Shown here: positions 1 through 9,600 of the stretch, piece after piece | How positions within the stretch are numbered: position 1 is the stretch's first letter | Layout of the letters: every line of letters starts with the position of its first letter | DNA from: a bacterium | GTDB taxonomy: Bacteria; Zhuqueibacterota; QNDG01; JAGLOF01 | Length of the DNA stretch: 54,322 nt | Reading direction: 5' to 3' | NCBI GenBank assembly: GCA_023139105.1 | Contig: JAGLOF010000025.1 | Span: 1-54,322 of the forward strand | The notes under the pieces: generated by a model | What the model saw: only the letters and a program-made list of their open reading frames with translations | Told to the model about the DNA's origin: nothing | Databases searched by the model: none | Program-made: the position numbers and the translations under genes

Positions 1-251
1 GCGGCTTCGTGGTCTTTGTGATCTCTGTGCGAGTGCTCTTTTTTTTATATTTTCCGCTCTTTTTCGTAGGCAAATGTTCCTGCTCTTCTTTCATTTTATA
101 AAAATTTGGGTGTCCCTGTGTCGAAAACAGGAAAAGAGCATTTGTCCACGGAATACACAGAGCCCCACCCACCCCGGTCCGAGCCTATGAAAAATGTGGT
201 TTCTCCCCTGATTCAGTTCTAACATCGAAAAGAAGTTTGGGTGTCAGGAGT
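1..251. other. Intergenic stretch without a gene, with repeat relics
   Basis: No coding region is supported here. The first 40 bases and the segment at about 131-175 read like decayed copies of a short intergenic repeat seen again near 12916 and 15220 (core CCACGGAATACACAG). TTTGGGTGTC occurs at about 108 and again at about 237. Nothing else is recognised. Confidence 0.5.
131..175. repeat. Dispersed intergenic repeat, copy 1
   Basis: The segment GAAAAGAGCATTTGTCCACG, continuing GAATACACAGAGCC and then a C-rich tail, closely matches the segment at 15220-15270. That copy has an extra ATACACGGA-like unit. A more diverged copy is at 12916-12962. It is non-coding, and the family identity is by eye only. 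Confidence 0.5.
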
Positions 252-289
252 AAAAAAAACCGGCGGTACTGACACCGCCGGTTTTTTTT
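252..289. terminator. Bidirectional intrinsic terminator
   Basis: A perfect 9-bp GC-rich stem (ACCGGCGGT at 259-267, ACCGCCGGT at 274-282) encloses a 6-base loop. It is flanked by eight A on the left and eight T on the right, so it can stop transcription on either strand. It lies about 40 bases past the stop of the minus-strand gene at 331-1068 and is the natural end of the ftcD transcript. Confidence 0.88.
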
Positions 290-330
290 AAATTCAGATT
301 TTATACAAAAAAGAGATTTCGATTAATTTT

Positions 331-1068
331 TTAGAACGGACTGGCTTGTTTGGTGTATCCTGAAGGAATCTTAAAGACTTTGGCCGGTGCTTTGGTTTGT
401 TTAATTTCAATTACTTCAGAGTTTGATTTAATAGATGAACCCATGACTTTCATCTCAATTTCCGTACGAACCACTACGCCTTTAATCTTGCCCATTTGTG
501 TATTCAGTTCTTTGATTTTATCTTTGAGTCCGGGAAACATTGCCATGGCAGATGTCATGTATTGACGGTACAATTTTTTGTCAATTTTTACATCATTGGT
601 TGCATACATTATCTGTGTGAGAGGGCCCATCATGGTTTTCATGGTAAATTTATAACCTTTACAGTTCCATTTCCCCACTTTTTTATTTTCACCGGTAGGT
701 TCAACGGAAATCTCTGTTTTCATCATTCCCTGCATTAAGCTGGCTATACCCTGTGTCTCTTCGTCGTCATCTGCTTCAAAATCAAAATTCATTGACATTT
801 CAGTGTAGGTTTTTTCAACATGATTGATAACTGTCATGGTCTTATTTTTTAAATCGTTGATTATTGTATTTTCTTCGTCGATTGTAGCAATGGCATCTTT
901 TGAAAACCAGATTGTCTGAATAACGTCTTTTGCGGGCTGGGTCTGACCCATGATATTGGTTTCATCGGAATGAGCTTTCTGCTTGATCATGAAGTTTTGA
1001 CCAATAACAGGCTGCACGGCCAGCATGATAAATGCCAGCATCAATGTGATCTGAATAATGCGTTTCAT
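331..1068 (-). CDS. Secreted DUF4412-like protein
   Basis: This predicted exported protein of 245 residues has a Lys/Arg start and a hydrophobic signal segment (about residues 5-24, ending AVQPVIGQ). The body resembles the DUF4412 family: a central run (NKTMTVINHVEKTYTEM) typical of proteins that report a fixed 'model' state, then a paired-strand C-terminus. The start at 1068 is preferred over the ATG at 1080 because GGAG lies at ideal distance before 1068 and the upstream ATG is part of that site. It lies 64 bases downstream of ftcD on the same strand and is followed by a strong terminator, so the two are probably co-transcribed. The function is unknown; it is likely periplasmic. Confidence 0.72.
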   Translation of the reverse strand: MKRIIQITLMLAFIMLAVQPVIGQNFMIKQKAHSDETNIMGQTQPAKDVIQTIWFSKDAIATIDEENTIINDLKNKTMTVINHVEKTYTEMSMNFDFEADDDEETQGIASLMQGMMKTEISVEPTGENKKVGKWNCKGYKFTMKTMMGPLTQIMYATNDVKIDKKLYRQYMTSAMAMFPGLKDKIKELNTQMGKIKGVVVRTEIEMKVMGSSIKSNSEVIEIKQTKAPAKVFKIPSGYTKQASPF

Positions 1069-1132
1069 TGTTTTCTCCATCCATCTTTATAAGGGGCGAT
1101 TATTTAAAAGTGCATTTATATACGCACCTATT

Positions 1133-2812
1133 TTATAGCTGTTTCAGCAGTGCTTCCTCTGTAATGGCCACTGTCTCTAAGGTATGCTTGACTACTTCGT
1201 CTCGTATTTTTTTGGCTTCTGCCAGAGTCTCGGTTTTAAAGGCTTCATCCTCAATGCCGGGCAGGTTGATGACCACATTTAAGTAAGCACCCACAGCGGC
1301 CGTATTTGCTGTTAAAGCAGCTACGCCTCCGTCTGACATTGAGTTGGGATTGCCTCTCTCTACAACGGCACGAGCGATATGTGCAGCCTCAAGTGTTCTT
1401 TTTAGCACACCAAACGGAATCAATGTTGCAAGCTTGGTAGCTTCTTCAATTGCTGCAAGGCGCAGTGCCTTGTCCTCGTCAGATTTTTTTGGAAGGCGCA
1501 TTGCATCCATTATTTGGTTAAATGCGTCAGTATCTGCATCTACATCTTTAAGGAAGGCGTCTTTCAGTGCCTGACCATTGACTCCGATCTCTTCCATTTC
1601 GGGATATACATCCTCATGCCCCTTTTTCCCATGGGTTAGGGCACCTACCATTGCAGAGAGAGCGGAAGAGAGTGCGCCGCAGAGTGCGGCAACCGAACCG
1701 CCACCTGGCGCAGGTGCATCAGTAGAGAGAAGTTCTGTAAAGTCATCTACCTTCATAGAGACCAGATCGTTGCTGTGTTCAAGCATATAGTCGATGATTT
1801 TTTTATCGGATTCAAATGGATATAGATCGGAGAGTCCCATGGAAAGATCGGCTATATGAATTAGTTCGGATTCCGGCACGCCTGTAGTGTGAGATTGTTT
1901 TTTTAGGTAGTGTAGGCCGGCCATACGAATGCACTCCAGGGGCAGCAGGCCGACAAGTTCCGAACCTGTAACACGTGTTCCTTTGTCTACTGCAAGCTTG
2001 CAGCAGGCGTCAAATACCTCTTGAGGAGGGGTGATTTTATAATTAGTCAGGTTCATGGAGATCTGGGCACGACCGAAATCGTCCATATACCAGCCTACAG
2101 CCTTGCAATTCTGAAACATGCCGGGTACTCGTAATTTGTTGCCATCGGCGTCTTTCATAATTTTGCTGTTTTCATCCCGTTTTAAACGACCTTTTTCGCG
2201 GATTGTAAAGGCAATGTCTTTGGCAATGGCCACATCACGGGTATTAAGATTGATATTATATGCAATGAGAAATTCACGCGCTGAAATAGATGTGGCACCA
2301 GCTTTTGCGTTGAACTCTGCAGGGCCGTAATCCGGTTTCCATTCGGGTTTTTTCAGTTTTTCAGGTAGTGCTTCATATTCTCCTGCGCGTACAACGGCCA
2401 GGTTTTGGCGCTCCGGGCGAGTTGCCGCATTCTCATACAGATAGACTGGAATACTCAGCTCTTCACCAACACGTTTCCCCAATTTGTGAGCCAGTTCCGC
2501 GCACTCTTCCATGGAGATATTGGATACCGGTACAAAGGGACAAACATCTGTTGCTCCATGGCGCGCATGTGCGCCACTGTGATTTCGCATATCAATAACT
2601 TCGGATGCTTTTTTTATTGCTCTGAATGCTGCTTCGACCACTTCGTCAGGTGTTCCTATAAATGTTACAACTGTACGATTGGTGTCTTTGCCGGGATCTA
2701 CATCCAGCAGTTTAATGCCTTTACACTCTTCAATCACATTGGTAATTTGTTTGATTTTGTCCAGATCGCGTCCTTCTGAAAAGTTAGGTACGCATTCTAC
2801 CAGTTTCAGCAT
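1133..2812 (-). CDS. ftcD: Glutamate formimidoyltransferase / formimidoyl-THF cyclodeaminase
   Basis: This bifunctional enzyme of histidine breakdown moves the formimino group of formiminoglutamate to tetrahydrofolate, then releases ammonia to give methenyl-THF. The N-terminal formiminotransferase domain (about residues 1-330) starts with the family signature LVECVPNFSEGRD and has the HSGAHARHGATDVCPF active-site region. The C-terminal cyclodeaminase domain (about 355-559) has APAPGGGSVAALCGALSSAL. At 559 residues it matches fused FtcD. AGGAG stands 10 bases before the ATG. No hut genes are in the window, so the enzyme may serve as a one-carbon source together with an uptake system elsewhere. 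Confidence 0.96.
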   Translation of the reverse strand: MLKLVECVPNFSEGRDLDKIKQITNVIEECKGIKLLDVDPGKDTNRTVVTFIGTPDEVVEAAFRAIKKASEVIDMRNHSGAHARHGATDVCPFVPVSNISMEECAELAHKLGKRVGEELSIPVYLYENAATRPERQNLAVVRAGEYEALPEKLKKPEWKPDYGPAEFNAKAGATSISAREFLIAYNINLNTRDVAIAKDIAFTIREKGRLKRDENSKIMKDADGNKLRVPGMFQNCKAVGWYMDDFGRAQISMNLTNYKITPPQEVFDACCKLAVDKGTRVTGSELVGLLPLECIRMAGLHYLKKQSHTTGVPESELIHIADLSMGLSDLYPFESDKKIIDYMLEHSNDLVSMKVDDFTELLSTDAPAPGGGSVAALCGALSSALSAMVGALTHGKKGHEDVYPEMEEIGVNGQALKDAFLKDVDADTDAFNQIMDAMRLPKKSDEDKALRLAAIEEATKLATLIPFGVLKRTLEAAHIARAVVERGNPNSMSDGGVAALTANTAAVGAYLNVVINLPGIEDEAFKTETLAEAKKIRDEVVKHTLETVAITEEALLKQL

Positions 2813-2926
2813 TGTATAAACTCCTATTATAAAAAGATGCTATTAAAAGTACATTCAAATATTCGTAAAGTTACACTTTTAAGAAACTAAAAACAAGGGC
2901 CAACTTGAGGCAGTTAATCGAATGTC

Positions 2927-2955
2927 TTGACAAGATGCTTTGATCATCTTAACTT
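2927..2955 (+). promoter_or_regulatory. Candidate sigma-70 promoter for the zinc transporter operon
   Basis: A perfect -35 box TTGACA (2927-2932) is followed after 17 bases by TAACTT (2950-2955), a poor -10 box. It is placed about 40 bases before the znuA start in the divergent ftcD/znuA spacer. No convincing Zur operator was found by eye. The call is weak. Confidence 0.3.
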
Positions 2956-2994
2956 TAATACAGTTTTAACTATCATTAAATTTCGGGACACTGT

Positions 2995-3900
2995 ATGCAA
3001 TCTGCAAAACACATAAAAATAATTATAGCCTTAATTGCCTCTGTTCTTATTTGCTGTGCAAAAAATGATAGCAGTCAACGCCTGAGGATTGGTGTATCGC
3101 TATATCCAGTATATGATATTGTCACTCGGATAGCCGGACCCGGTGTTGATGTGGTCTGCCTTATGCCGCCGGGGGCTAATCCACATACTTATTCTCCACG
3201 TCCATCAGACATGAGACTATTGGAGAATATAGACCTCTTTATTGGTATTTCTCCTTCATTTGATGGCTGGGCAGCCAGGCTTCTGACAGAGAAAACAGTA
3301 CGCCTCTATCTGGGTAATGCCGAAGAGGCAGACCAACTGCATGATCATACACACAATCACAGCCACACACATGCAGATGATAATCCGCATATATGGCTTT
3401 CAATTCATGGTGCGGAGAAGATTGTAAGCCAGGTTGAAGCGGCATTTGTTCGCCTTCAACCAAAAGGTATGGCCTCTATGATTAACAAGCCAGGACGTGA
3501 CAGATTTTTAGCAGATCTTGACTCTATGAATCATGTATTTAAGGATCAATTCCAACATATTGAGAACAAGGCCTTTTTTCAGTGGCATCCTGCCTGGGAT
3601 TATCTGGCAGCTGATTATAATCTTGATATTGCCGGAACTCTTGAAGAGGGACATGGTGATACGCCCTCTGTGCGAAGAATGACGGATTTTGTCAAGCTTG
3701 CCAAAAAAAGGAGTATCCGTACTATAGTTGTCGGGCTTAATGTTGATGCGAAAGCAGCAGAGGCCCTGGCCCGTGAGATCAAGGGCGAGCTTATCCGTCT
3801 GGATACAATGGGTCATCCTGATGTGCCGGAGAGATCAACATATATTAAACTCATGGCTTATAATGCACAAAAATTGGCCCTGGCTTTAATGGCACAATAA
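2995..3900 (+). CDS. znuA: Zinc-type ABC transporter substrate-binding protein
   Basis: This is a cluster A-I (ZnuA/TroA-like) metal-binding protein of 301 residues. The N-terminal hydrophobic segment ends in two Cys (C20, C21), a weak lipobox, so it is probably a membrane-anchored lipoprotein. Metal ligands expected for the family are visible: H64 in NPHTYSP, H132 in NPHIWLS, and a His in FQWHPAWDYLA. Between them is a His-rich loop (residues 116-126, HDHTHNHSHTH) typical of zinc rather than manganese binders. It is the first gene of a tight znuA-znuC-znuB operon (14 bases to the next start). Zinc specificity is inferred from the His loop. Confidence 0.9.
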   Translation: MQSAKHIKIIIALIASVLICCAKNDSSQRLRIGVSLYPVYDIVTRIAGPGVDVVCLMPPGANPHTYSPRPSDMRLLENIDLFIGISPSFDGWAARLLTEKTVRLYLGNAEEADQLHDHTHNHSHTHADDNPHIWLSIHGAEKIVSQVEAAFVRLQPKGMASMINKPGRDRFLADLDSMNHVFKDQFQHIENKAFFQWHPAWDYLAADYNLDIAGTLEEGHGDTPSVRRMTDFVKLAKKRSIRTIVVGLNVDAKAAEALAREIKGELIRLDTMGHPDVPERSTYIKLMAYNAQKLALALMAQ

Positions 3901-3914
3901 AAGAAGGATATGGA

Positions 3915-4694
3915 ATGGAAGATTTACCAGCCATTGTTTTTAAAGATGTAGACATTTGTTATGGCGATTTTGTGGCCCTTGAGAGAATTAATCTGACAAT
4001 AGCCCGTGGAGAACTGGTTTCTGTAGTAGGGCCTAACGGTGGTGGTAAGACTACATTGCTTCATGCTGTCCTGGGTTTTGTCCTTCCTTCATCAGGCAGC
4101 ATACAGGTACTTGAAGGATCTCCGCAAGAAGTGCAGCCATCCGGGCGTATTGGTTATCTGCCACAACTCTCTAATTATGATAGAAATTTTCCCGTTTCTG
4201 CCCGTGACGTTGTTGCAATGGCCCGTTTTGCACAGAGGCCATTTGGTACGAAGTTATGTGAAGACGATAGAGTCTCCATAAATGAATCTTTGAATGTTGT
4301 GGGAATGCTTGATAAACAACATCATCATTTTGGCAGTCTCTCCGGTGGCCAGCGCCAGCGTATATTAATAGCACGTGCTCTGGCAGGAGAACCTGAACTG
4401 CTTATATTGGATGAACCTTCTACAGGACTTGATGCTGTGGCACAGGACTCATTTTACCATTTATTGCAGGAAATCCGGCATCAGCGTGATATCACAATTC
4501 TGATGGTTTCCCACGATATCGGTACGGTTTCAGGCTTTGTTGATCAAATTGCATGTTTAAATCGTCAACTTCATTATCACGGTAGAGCAAAAGATTGTTT
4601 GACGCCTGAAATTGTTCGGCGCACCTTCGGGCCACATATGAATGTATTGGTTCATGATGAGAATTGTACTTCCTGCGAGCATGCCCATGAATGA
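3915..4694 (+). CDS. znuC: Zinc-type ABC transporter ATP-binding protein
   Basis: This ATPase subunit powers metal import with the flanking substrate-binding and permease genes. Walker A GPNGGGKT is at residues 39-46; the signature LSGGQRQR and Walker B LLILDEP follow in normal spacing, with the switch His in VSHD. The length (259) is usual. The C-terminus ends in a short Cys/His tail (CTSCEHAHE), which could bind metal and sense intracellular zinc; this is inference. An AAGGATATGGA site precedes the ATG. Its 3' end overlaps the start of the permease gene. Confidence 0.93.
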   Translation: MEDLPAIVFKDVDICYGDFVALERINLTIARGELVSVVGPNGGGKTTLLHAVLGFVLPSSGSIQVLEGSPQEVQPSGRIGYLPQLSNYDRNFPVSARDVVAMARFAQRPFGTKLCEDDRVSINESLNVVGMLDKQHHHFGSLSGGQRQRILIARALAGEPELLILDEPSTGLDAVAQDSFYHLLQEIRHQRDITILMVSHDIGTVSGFVDQIACLNRQLHYHGRAKDCLTPEIVRRTFGPHMNVLVHDENCTSCEHAHE

Positions 4695-5484
4695 TCTGTT
4701 GACTATGTCGTTTTTTCAAAATGCCCTTATTATGGGTGGCATTCTATCAGTGCTTTTTGGGCTGCTCTCCTTTTTTGTTGTTATAAGACGTATGACGTTT
4801 TTAGGGGCAGGTATTGCGCATACGGCATTTGGTGGTGTGGCCCTGGGTGTGCTTCTGGGTGTACATCCCTTTTTAACATCGGCTGTGTTCTGTTTGGTCT
4901 CTGCATTGCTGATAGGACGGCTGGTGAAACGGGAGACCATGAGCTATGACACGGCCATTGGTATTTTTTTTGCTTTGGCTATGGCACTTGGTGCTTTGTT
5001 TATCGCATTGAAGAAGGCATATACATTTGACCTTTCCGGTTATCTCTTTGGCAATATCCTGGGTTTAAATAGTATTGATCTTTTGGTTGGCGCAGGTATA
5101 TTGGTTCTGTTTATCCCCTTTTATTTCGGATTCTTTCAAAAACTGCTCTTTGCCAGTTTTGATGACGCAGTGGCTTCAACAACCGGCGTAAAGTCAGATA
5201 CTTTGGAATCTGTATTGCTTATGTTTCTTGCGCTCATTATTGTTGTTTCAATTAAAATGGTTGGAATTATTTTAGTCTCTGCTCTTGTTGTGCTGCCGGC
5301 CAGTTTCGGACTGCTGATTTCCAGGGACTATCGAAGAGTGGTGGCAGCGTCTGTTGCTTTCACATTTGTCACAATCACCGGTGGGCTGTTTCTTTCGTAC
5401 TTTCTTGACTCACCTGCCGGTGCTACTATGGTTGTGGTGGGAGCTATTATTTATTTTATGACAATGTGGATCAGGAAAACTTAA
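4687..5484 (+). CDS. znuB: Zinc-type ABC transporter permease
   Basis: This inner-membrane permease of the ZnuB/TroC (ABC-3) family has about eight hydrophobic helices and the family run VVIRRMTFLGAGIAHTAFGG. The chosen ATG at 4687 overlaps the end of znuC by 8 bases and has GAG seven bases upstream; ATGs at 4681 and 4705 are alternatives. The frame is open further back to 4642, but that would overlap znuC by 50 bases. The product is about 265 residues, normal for the family. Confidence 0.92.
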   Translation: MNDLLTMSFFQNALIMGGILSVLFGLLSFFVVIRRMTFLGAGIAHTAFGGVALGVLLGVHPFLTSAVFCLVSALLIGRLVKRETMSYDTAIGIFFALAMALGALFIALKKAYTFDLSGYLFGNILGLNSIDLLVGAGILVLFIPFYFGFFQKLLFASFDDAVASTTGVKSDTLESVLLMFLALIIVVSIKMVGIILVSALVVLPASFGLLISRDYRRVVAASVAFTFVTITGGLFLSYFLDSPAGATMVVVGAIIYFMTMWIRKT

Positions 5485-5580
5485 ATATAAAAATTAATAC
5501 AACATAAAGAGTTCAATTCGCAGTTAATAAGCAATAAATATTTGACAGGAACACAGGTTAGCAAAATAATTGAGGACAGA

Positions 5581-6093
5581 ATGAAGGGCATGGTACAGGT
5601 TTATACAGGAAATGGTAAGGGTAAAACTACAGCGGCAATGGGACTTGCCCTTAGAGCCAGCGGCGCAGATCTGCGTGTATTTATCGGGCAGTTTGCCAAA
5701 GGGCAGGAGTATTCGGAGATTAAGGCTTTACGTAAACTTGGAAATATAGATGTACGTCAATTTGGGCGGCACTGTTTTATTGTTAATGAGCCGGAAGAAG
5801 AGGATATTCGTCTGGCTGTTGAGGGGCTGGAGATAGCCCGACAGGCAATGGTGTCAGGCCGTTATGATGTTATTATTTTGGATGAAGCAAACATTGCTCT
5901 TTTCTATAATTTGTTTAGCACAGCAGAATTACTGGCGTTTATTGAAGAGAAACCTGAGAATGTTGAAATAATAATCACCGGGCGCTATGCACCTCAGGAG
6001 ATAATAGACAGGGCTGACCTGGTTACAGAGATGTGTGAGATAAAACATTATTATACGCAAGGTCTTGATGCACGCATAGGTATTGAAAGTTAA
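5581..6093 (+). CDS. cobO: Corrinoid (cob(I)alamin) adenosyltransferase, CobA/CobO type
   Basis: This enzyme adenosylates cob(I)alamin to make adenosylcobalamin (BtuR/CobO/CobP family). The P-loop GNGKGKTT is at residues 10-17 near the N-terminus. VFIGQFAKGQEYSE and the Walker B-like VIILDEANIALFYNLF follow, all family hallmarks. The ATG at 5581 has GAGG five bases upstream and gives 170 residues; a TTG at 5542 would add 13 unlikely residues. It lies about 95 bases after znuB. No cobalamin riboswitch was recognised upstream. Confidence 0.93.
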   Translation: MKGMVQVYTGNGKGKTTAAMGLALRASGADLRVFIGQFAKGQEYSEIKALRKLGNIDVRQFGRHCFIVNEPEEEDIRLAVEGLEIARQAMVSGRYDVIILDEANIALFYNLFSTAELLAFIEEKPENVEIIITGRYAPQEIIDRADLVTEMCEIKHYYTQGLDARIGIES

Positions 6094-6175
6094 TACAGTA
6101 CAAGATCTTTGCACTTGTATAAGCATTAAAATGTGATTAAATTAAGCATCTTATTTTAAAGCATCCGGAGCTATT

Positions 6176-6619
6176 ATGAGCAAAACCGAATCAAAAAACA
6201 TAAAAAAAGCGCTGTATACCAAAGATGATTTGCCTTACTTTGAAAAGCTGATTATGGATAAGCGCAAAGAAGCGGCCAATGAAATTGAGAGGTTGCGTGG
6301 TAGAATTGCCAGTGATAACCATGCTGATCTCGACAATGATTCAGATTATTCTTTCCACCTTGCTGATTCTGCCTCGGTTGCTGCTGACAGGGAACATGTT
6401 TATCGCATGATTGATCGTCAGGAACGTTTCATTATGTACCTTGATCGGGCAATGGAGCGAATTAAGAATAAAACTTATGGCATCTGTCGCGTCACGGGTA
6501 AGGCCATTGCCAAGGAACGTCTTGAAGCTATTCCGCATACTCAGCTTTCAATGGAAGGCAAGATGCAGGAGAAGCGTGCAGGAAGGATTATTCCCGGGCC
6601 AGACGATCTTATTATGTAA
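6176..6619 (+). CDS. DksA/TraR-family protein with a degenerate zinc finger
   Basis: This is a 147-residue RNA-polymerase-binding regulator of the DksA/TraR type: an N-terminal helical hairpin (about residues 15-95) and a C-terminal globule. The usual four-Cys zinc site is lost. The segment reads YGICRVTGKAIAKERLEAIP and then HTQLSMEGK, keeping only one of four Cys. This zinc-free form is typical of Bacteroidota-type homologues. CGGAG precedes the ATG at good distance. A role in stringent-response-like control is inferred from the family. Confidence 0.85.
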   Translation: MSKTESKNIKKALYTKDDLPYFEKLIMDKRKEAANEIERLRGRIASDNHADLDNDSDYSFHLADSASVAADREHVYRMIDRQERFIMYLDRAMERIKNKTYGICRVTGKAIAKERLEAIPHTQLSMEGKMQEKRAGRIIPGPDDLIM

Positions 6620-6635
6620 TACGTCCCCAAAAACC

Positions 6636-6664
6636 TTCATAATGCACACGGCTTGTGGTACAAT
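6636..6664 (+). promoter_or_regulatory. Candidate extended -10 promoter for the sensor kinase
   Basis: TTCATA (6636-6641), 17 bases, then TACAAT (6659-6664) preceded by TG one base upstream (TGgTACAAT), an extended -10 element. Transcription would start near 6671, where an in-frame GTG lies, so the mRNA could be leaderless or carry a 24-base leader to the ATG at 6695. No Shine-Dalgarno sequence is visible before either. Confidence 0.42.
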
Positions 6665-6694
6665 GGCTATGTGCCACATGGTGTTAATGCTATT

Positions 6695-9600
6695 ATGTCC
6701 GTCCTGATACAATTTATATCAGCCGGTCTGCTTTTAATGACCACGCCTCTTGATACTGTCCGGATTTCTCCGGAAAGTGTGATGTTTCAAACAGACCGTC
6801 TTGATCTGCTCATCCCCGATATTGAAGATACCTTTGGTGCGGCTTTCCGTGATATAGACGGAGATCGCTATCCGGATTTATATGTTGTATGTTATCGCAG
6901 CCTAAACAGACTTTTAGTGAACCGTGGAGATGATCTGGGCTTTCGCGATGAGACAGTGGTCTCCGGTCTGGGTGGGAATTTAATGCCAATGGCCGAACAC
7001 AATGTTGAGTTGAATGCAGTTATCCTGGATGTTGATAACGATGGTGATGGTGATGTGATTATTGCCGGTCATGGTTTTACTACCAAATTGTTCATCAATG
7101 AAGGTGGCTTGAAATTTATCCCCGATGATTCTGCGCTGGACCTCCCGGATTATCATTATACAAATCAAGTAATTGGTGCAGATGTAAATATGGATGGTTA
7201 TCTGGATCTATTTTTTGTAGATGAAGAACTGACTAACCGTCTCTTGTTGAATACAGGGTATGGACGCTTCAAGGATGCAACAGCCTCTGTCGGACTGGAG
7301 GGTTATGATCGTAGTTTTGGTGCGGCATTTGGTGATTTGGATGGTGATGGAGCACCTGATCTCTATGTTGCTAATGACAATGGCCCGGATTATCTCTACA
7401 AAAACAAAGGTGATGGAAGTTTTAAACGCATGTATGTTCCGTTGCGTCATCTGCAAAGCAAGCTTTCTTCAACTGCAGTGTGTATGGGTGATGTAGACAA
7501 TGATGGTGACCTTGATTTGTTTGTAGCCGGTCCGGATGAAGAGCCGGCATATCTGTTGATAAATCAAATTGTGGCCGGTGATACGGTGTGGCATTTTGAT
7601 ACACAGCCCGTAGGCAGTGCCAGTGCTACATGGGATGGTGTTTTTGCTGATTTTGACAATGATGGCTGGTTAGATATGTTTGTGGCACATCATGGTGCTA
7701 ATAGATATTATAAAAATTATCATGGAACACTAAGATGCGCATGGACTGAATCATTGTCTTCAGGTCAGAGTGCTTTTTCAACAGGTGTGCTGCCGGGTGA
7801 CTATGATCGGGATGGAGATCTTGATCTTTTCATAGCTAACCGTGATACATTTAGTCTTTTTTACTCTAATCCTGTAAATAACGACAATTATCTTAAAGTT
7901 TCAGTTGAAGGTGTACGCTCTAACAGAGATGGCATTGGCAGTGCAGTTAGAATTTACAGGGCGACAGGATCTTTCAATAAAAGCGATTTTCTTGCAATGA
8001 GAGAGATAGGTACCGGTGGTGGATATCTGTCGCTCACTTCATCTGAGGCTCATTTTGGCCTGGCAGGATTTGAGAGAGTAGATGTGGAGGTGCAATATCC
8101 GGGTGGTCGCGTTGTACGGCGCATAGATGTTAGTCGTGGGCAGGAGATATTAATCAGCGAATACGTAGGAATAACAAGGCAGTTCTTTTTCTTTATACAT
8201 CGAATTTCAGTGCTATTAAATCAACGTTCGTTTTGGCGTATACTGATTTTAAGTTTGGTCTATTTAGCTACAATCAGTTTTATAATTTTTCTGGGAATCC
8301 GCCGTTACAAATGGAGTGCGCTAACTGCTACGCTGTCCATGGCATTTTTCTTTTTTACAGCATATGGTATTATTCTTACTTCATCGGAATTGGGTGCGGT
8401 AAAGTCATTTATACTACTGGATATAGTTACACTATTTGTCGGTACTGCTCTTATTTTGCATTTTGAGCGCATACTGCGCCTGCACAGAGCCGGTGCCAGA
8501 GACAGGGCCGTGCTGGTGGCGTTGTCACATCAAATTGTAGAGATACGTAATGAATCTGATCTTGCCAGAATTGTTGTGACTCATCTGGCAGAGCACTCTG
8601 ATTTCAGTGGAGTTGCTGTTTTTCTGGCGGAACAGGAGAGTGTTGACGCACTTTTGGAGAGTAAAGGATTCGGTACCATTGACAGAAGCTGGCTTGAAGA
8701 GTCTCTGGAGAAATGCCGTATAATTGGTGGTGGGCGCATGGCTGCAGATCAATATCGAGAAGTAGAGTGGATGCTTCCCATAGGCCGCGATGAGTACTTT
8801 TTCGGTCTCTTGTTATTGGGGCATCGCAGTCAGTCCGAATCTCCTGCAGATGAAGATCGTGATCTATTCAGCTCTATTGTCAGTCAAATGGCAATTGCGT
8901 TGGAGAATATTGCCTATATTAATAAGTCTAATGAGATGATTCAAAAACTCACTGAAGCTGAAGTACGCGAGCAGTATCTAGCAGAGCTTGAGTCCAGCAA
9001 TATGGCTCTTGATGAAAAGAATCGTGAACTTATAAGGCTCTACGATGAATTGAAGCAGGCTGAGACTCAACTCATTCAACGGGAGAAAATGGCTTCTCTG
9101 GGACAACTGGTAGCTGGTATTGCTCATGAATTAAATAATCCTGTTGGTTTCATTTATGCAAATATACGTCAATTAAAAACATATTTGAAGCCCATACAGC
9201 AAGCAGCGGCTATAGCTGTTGAATCAACAGTAGAATTAAACTATATATTGCCGGATCTGGAAAGTCTTATTGAAGATACAGTGCGCGGCAGTATTGCGGT
9301 TAAGGCACTGGTGGAAAATCTGAGAACTTTCAGTCATCTGGATCAGGCGGAAATGACAGAGACAAATGTGCATGAAGGCATTGAAACAAGCTTGATAATT
9401 GCCAGTCCGCAGCTGAAAGATCGTATCTCTATCATCAAAGATTATCAGGCAGTTGGCCGGCTTGAGGCGCATCCTGGCCAGCTGAATCAGGTCTTTCTTA
9501 ATCTGATTATCAATGCAGCACAGGCTATTGATGGTGAAGGTAGTATCACGCTGCGTACCAGGGATGAATCCGATATGCTCATCATCGAAGTTGAGGATAC

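Noticed and set aside
2843..2882. Zur or other metal-regulator operator (TTAAAAGT ... ACTTTTAA)
   Set aside because: The 8-bp arms are 24 bases apart and do not resemble known Zur or MntR boxes; chance is likely in this A+T-rich spacer.
4642..4686. Longer N-terminus for the zinc permease
   Set aside because: It would overlap znuC by about 50 bases and adds residues not fitting a membrane start; 4687 has a better context.
5485..5580. Cobalamin riboswitch before the adenosyltransferase
   Set aside because: The spacer is under 100 bases and no B12-box-like sequence is visible.
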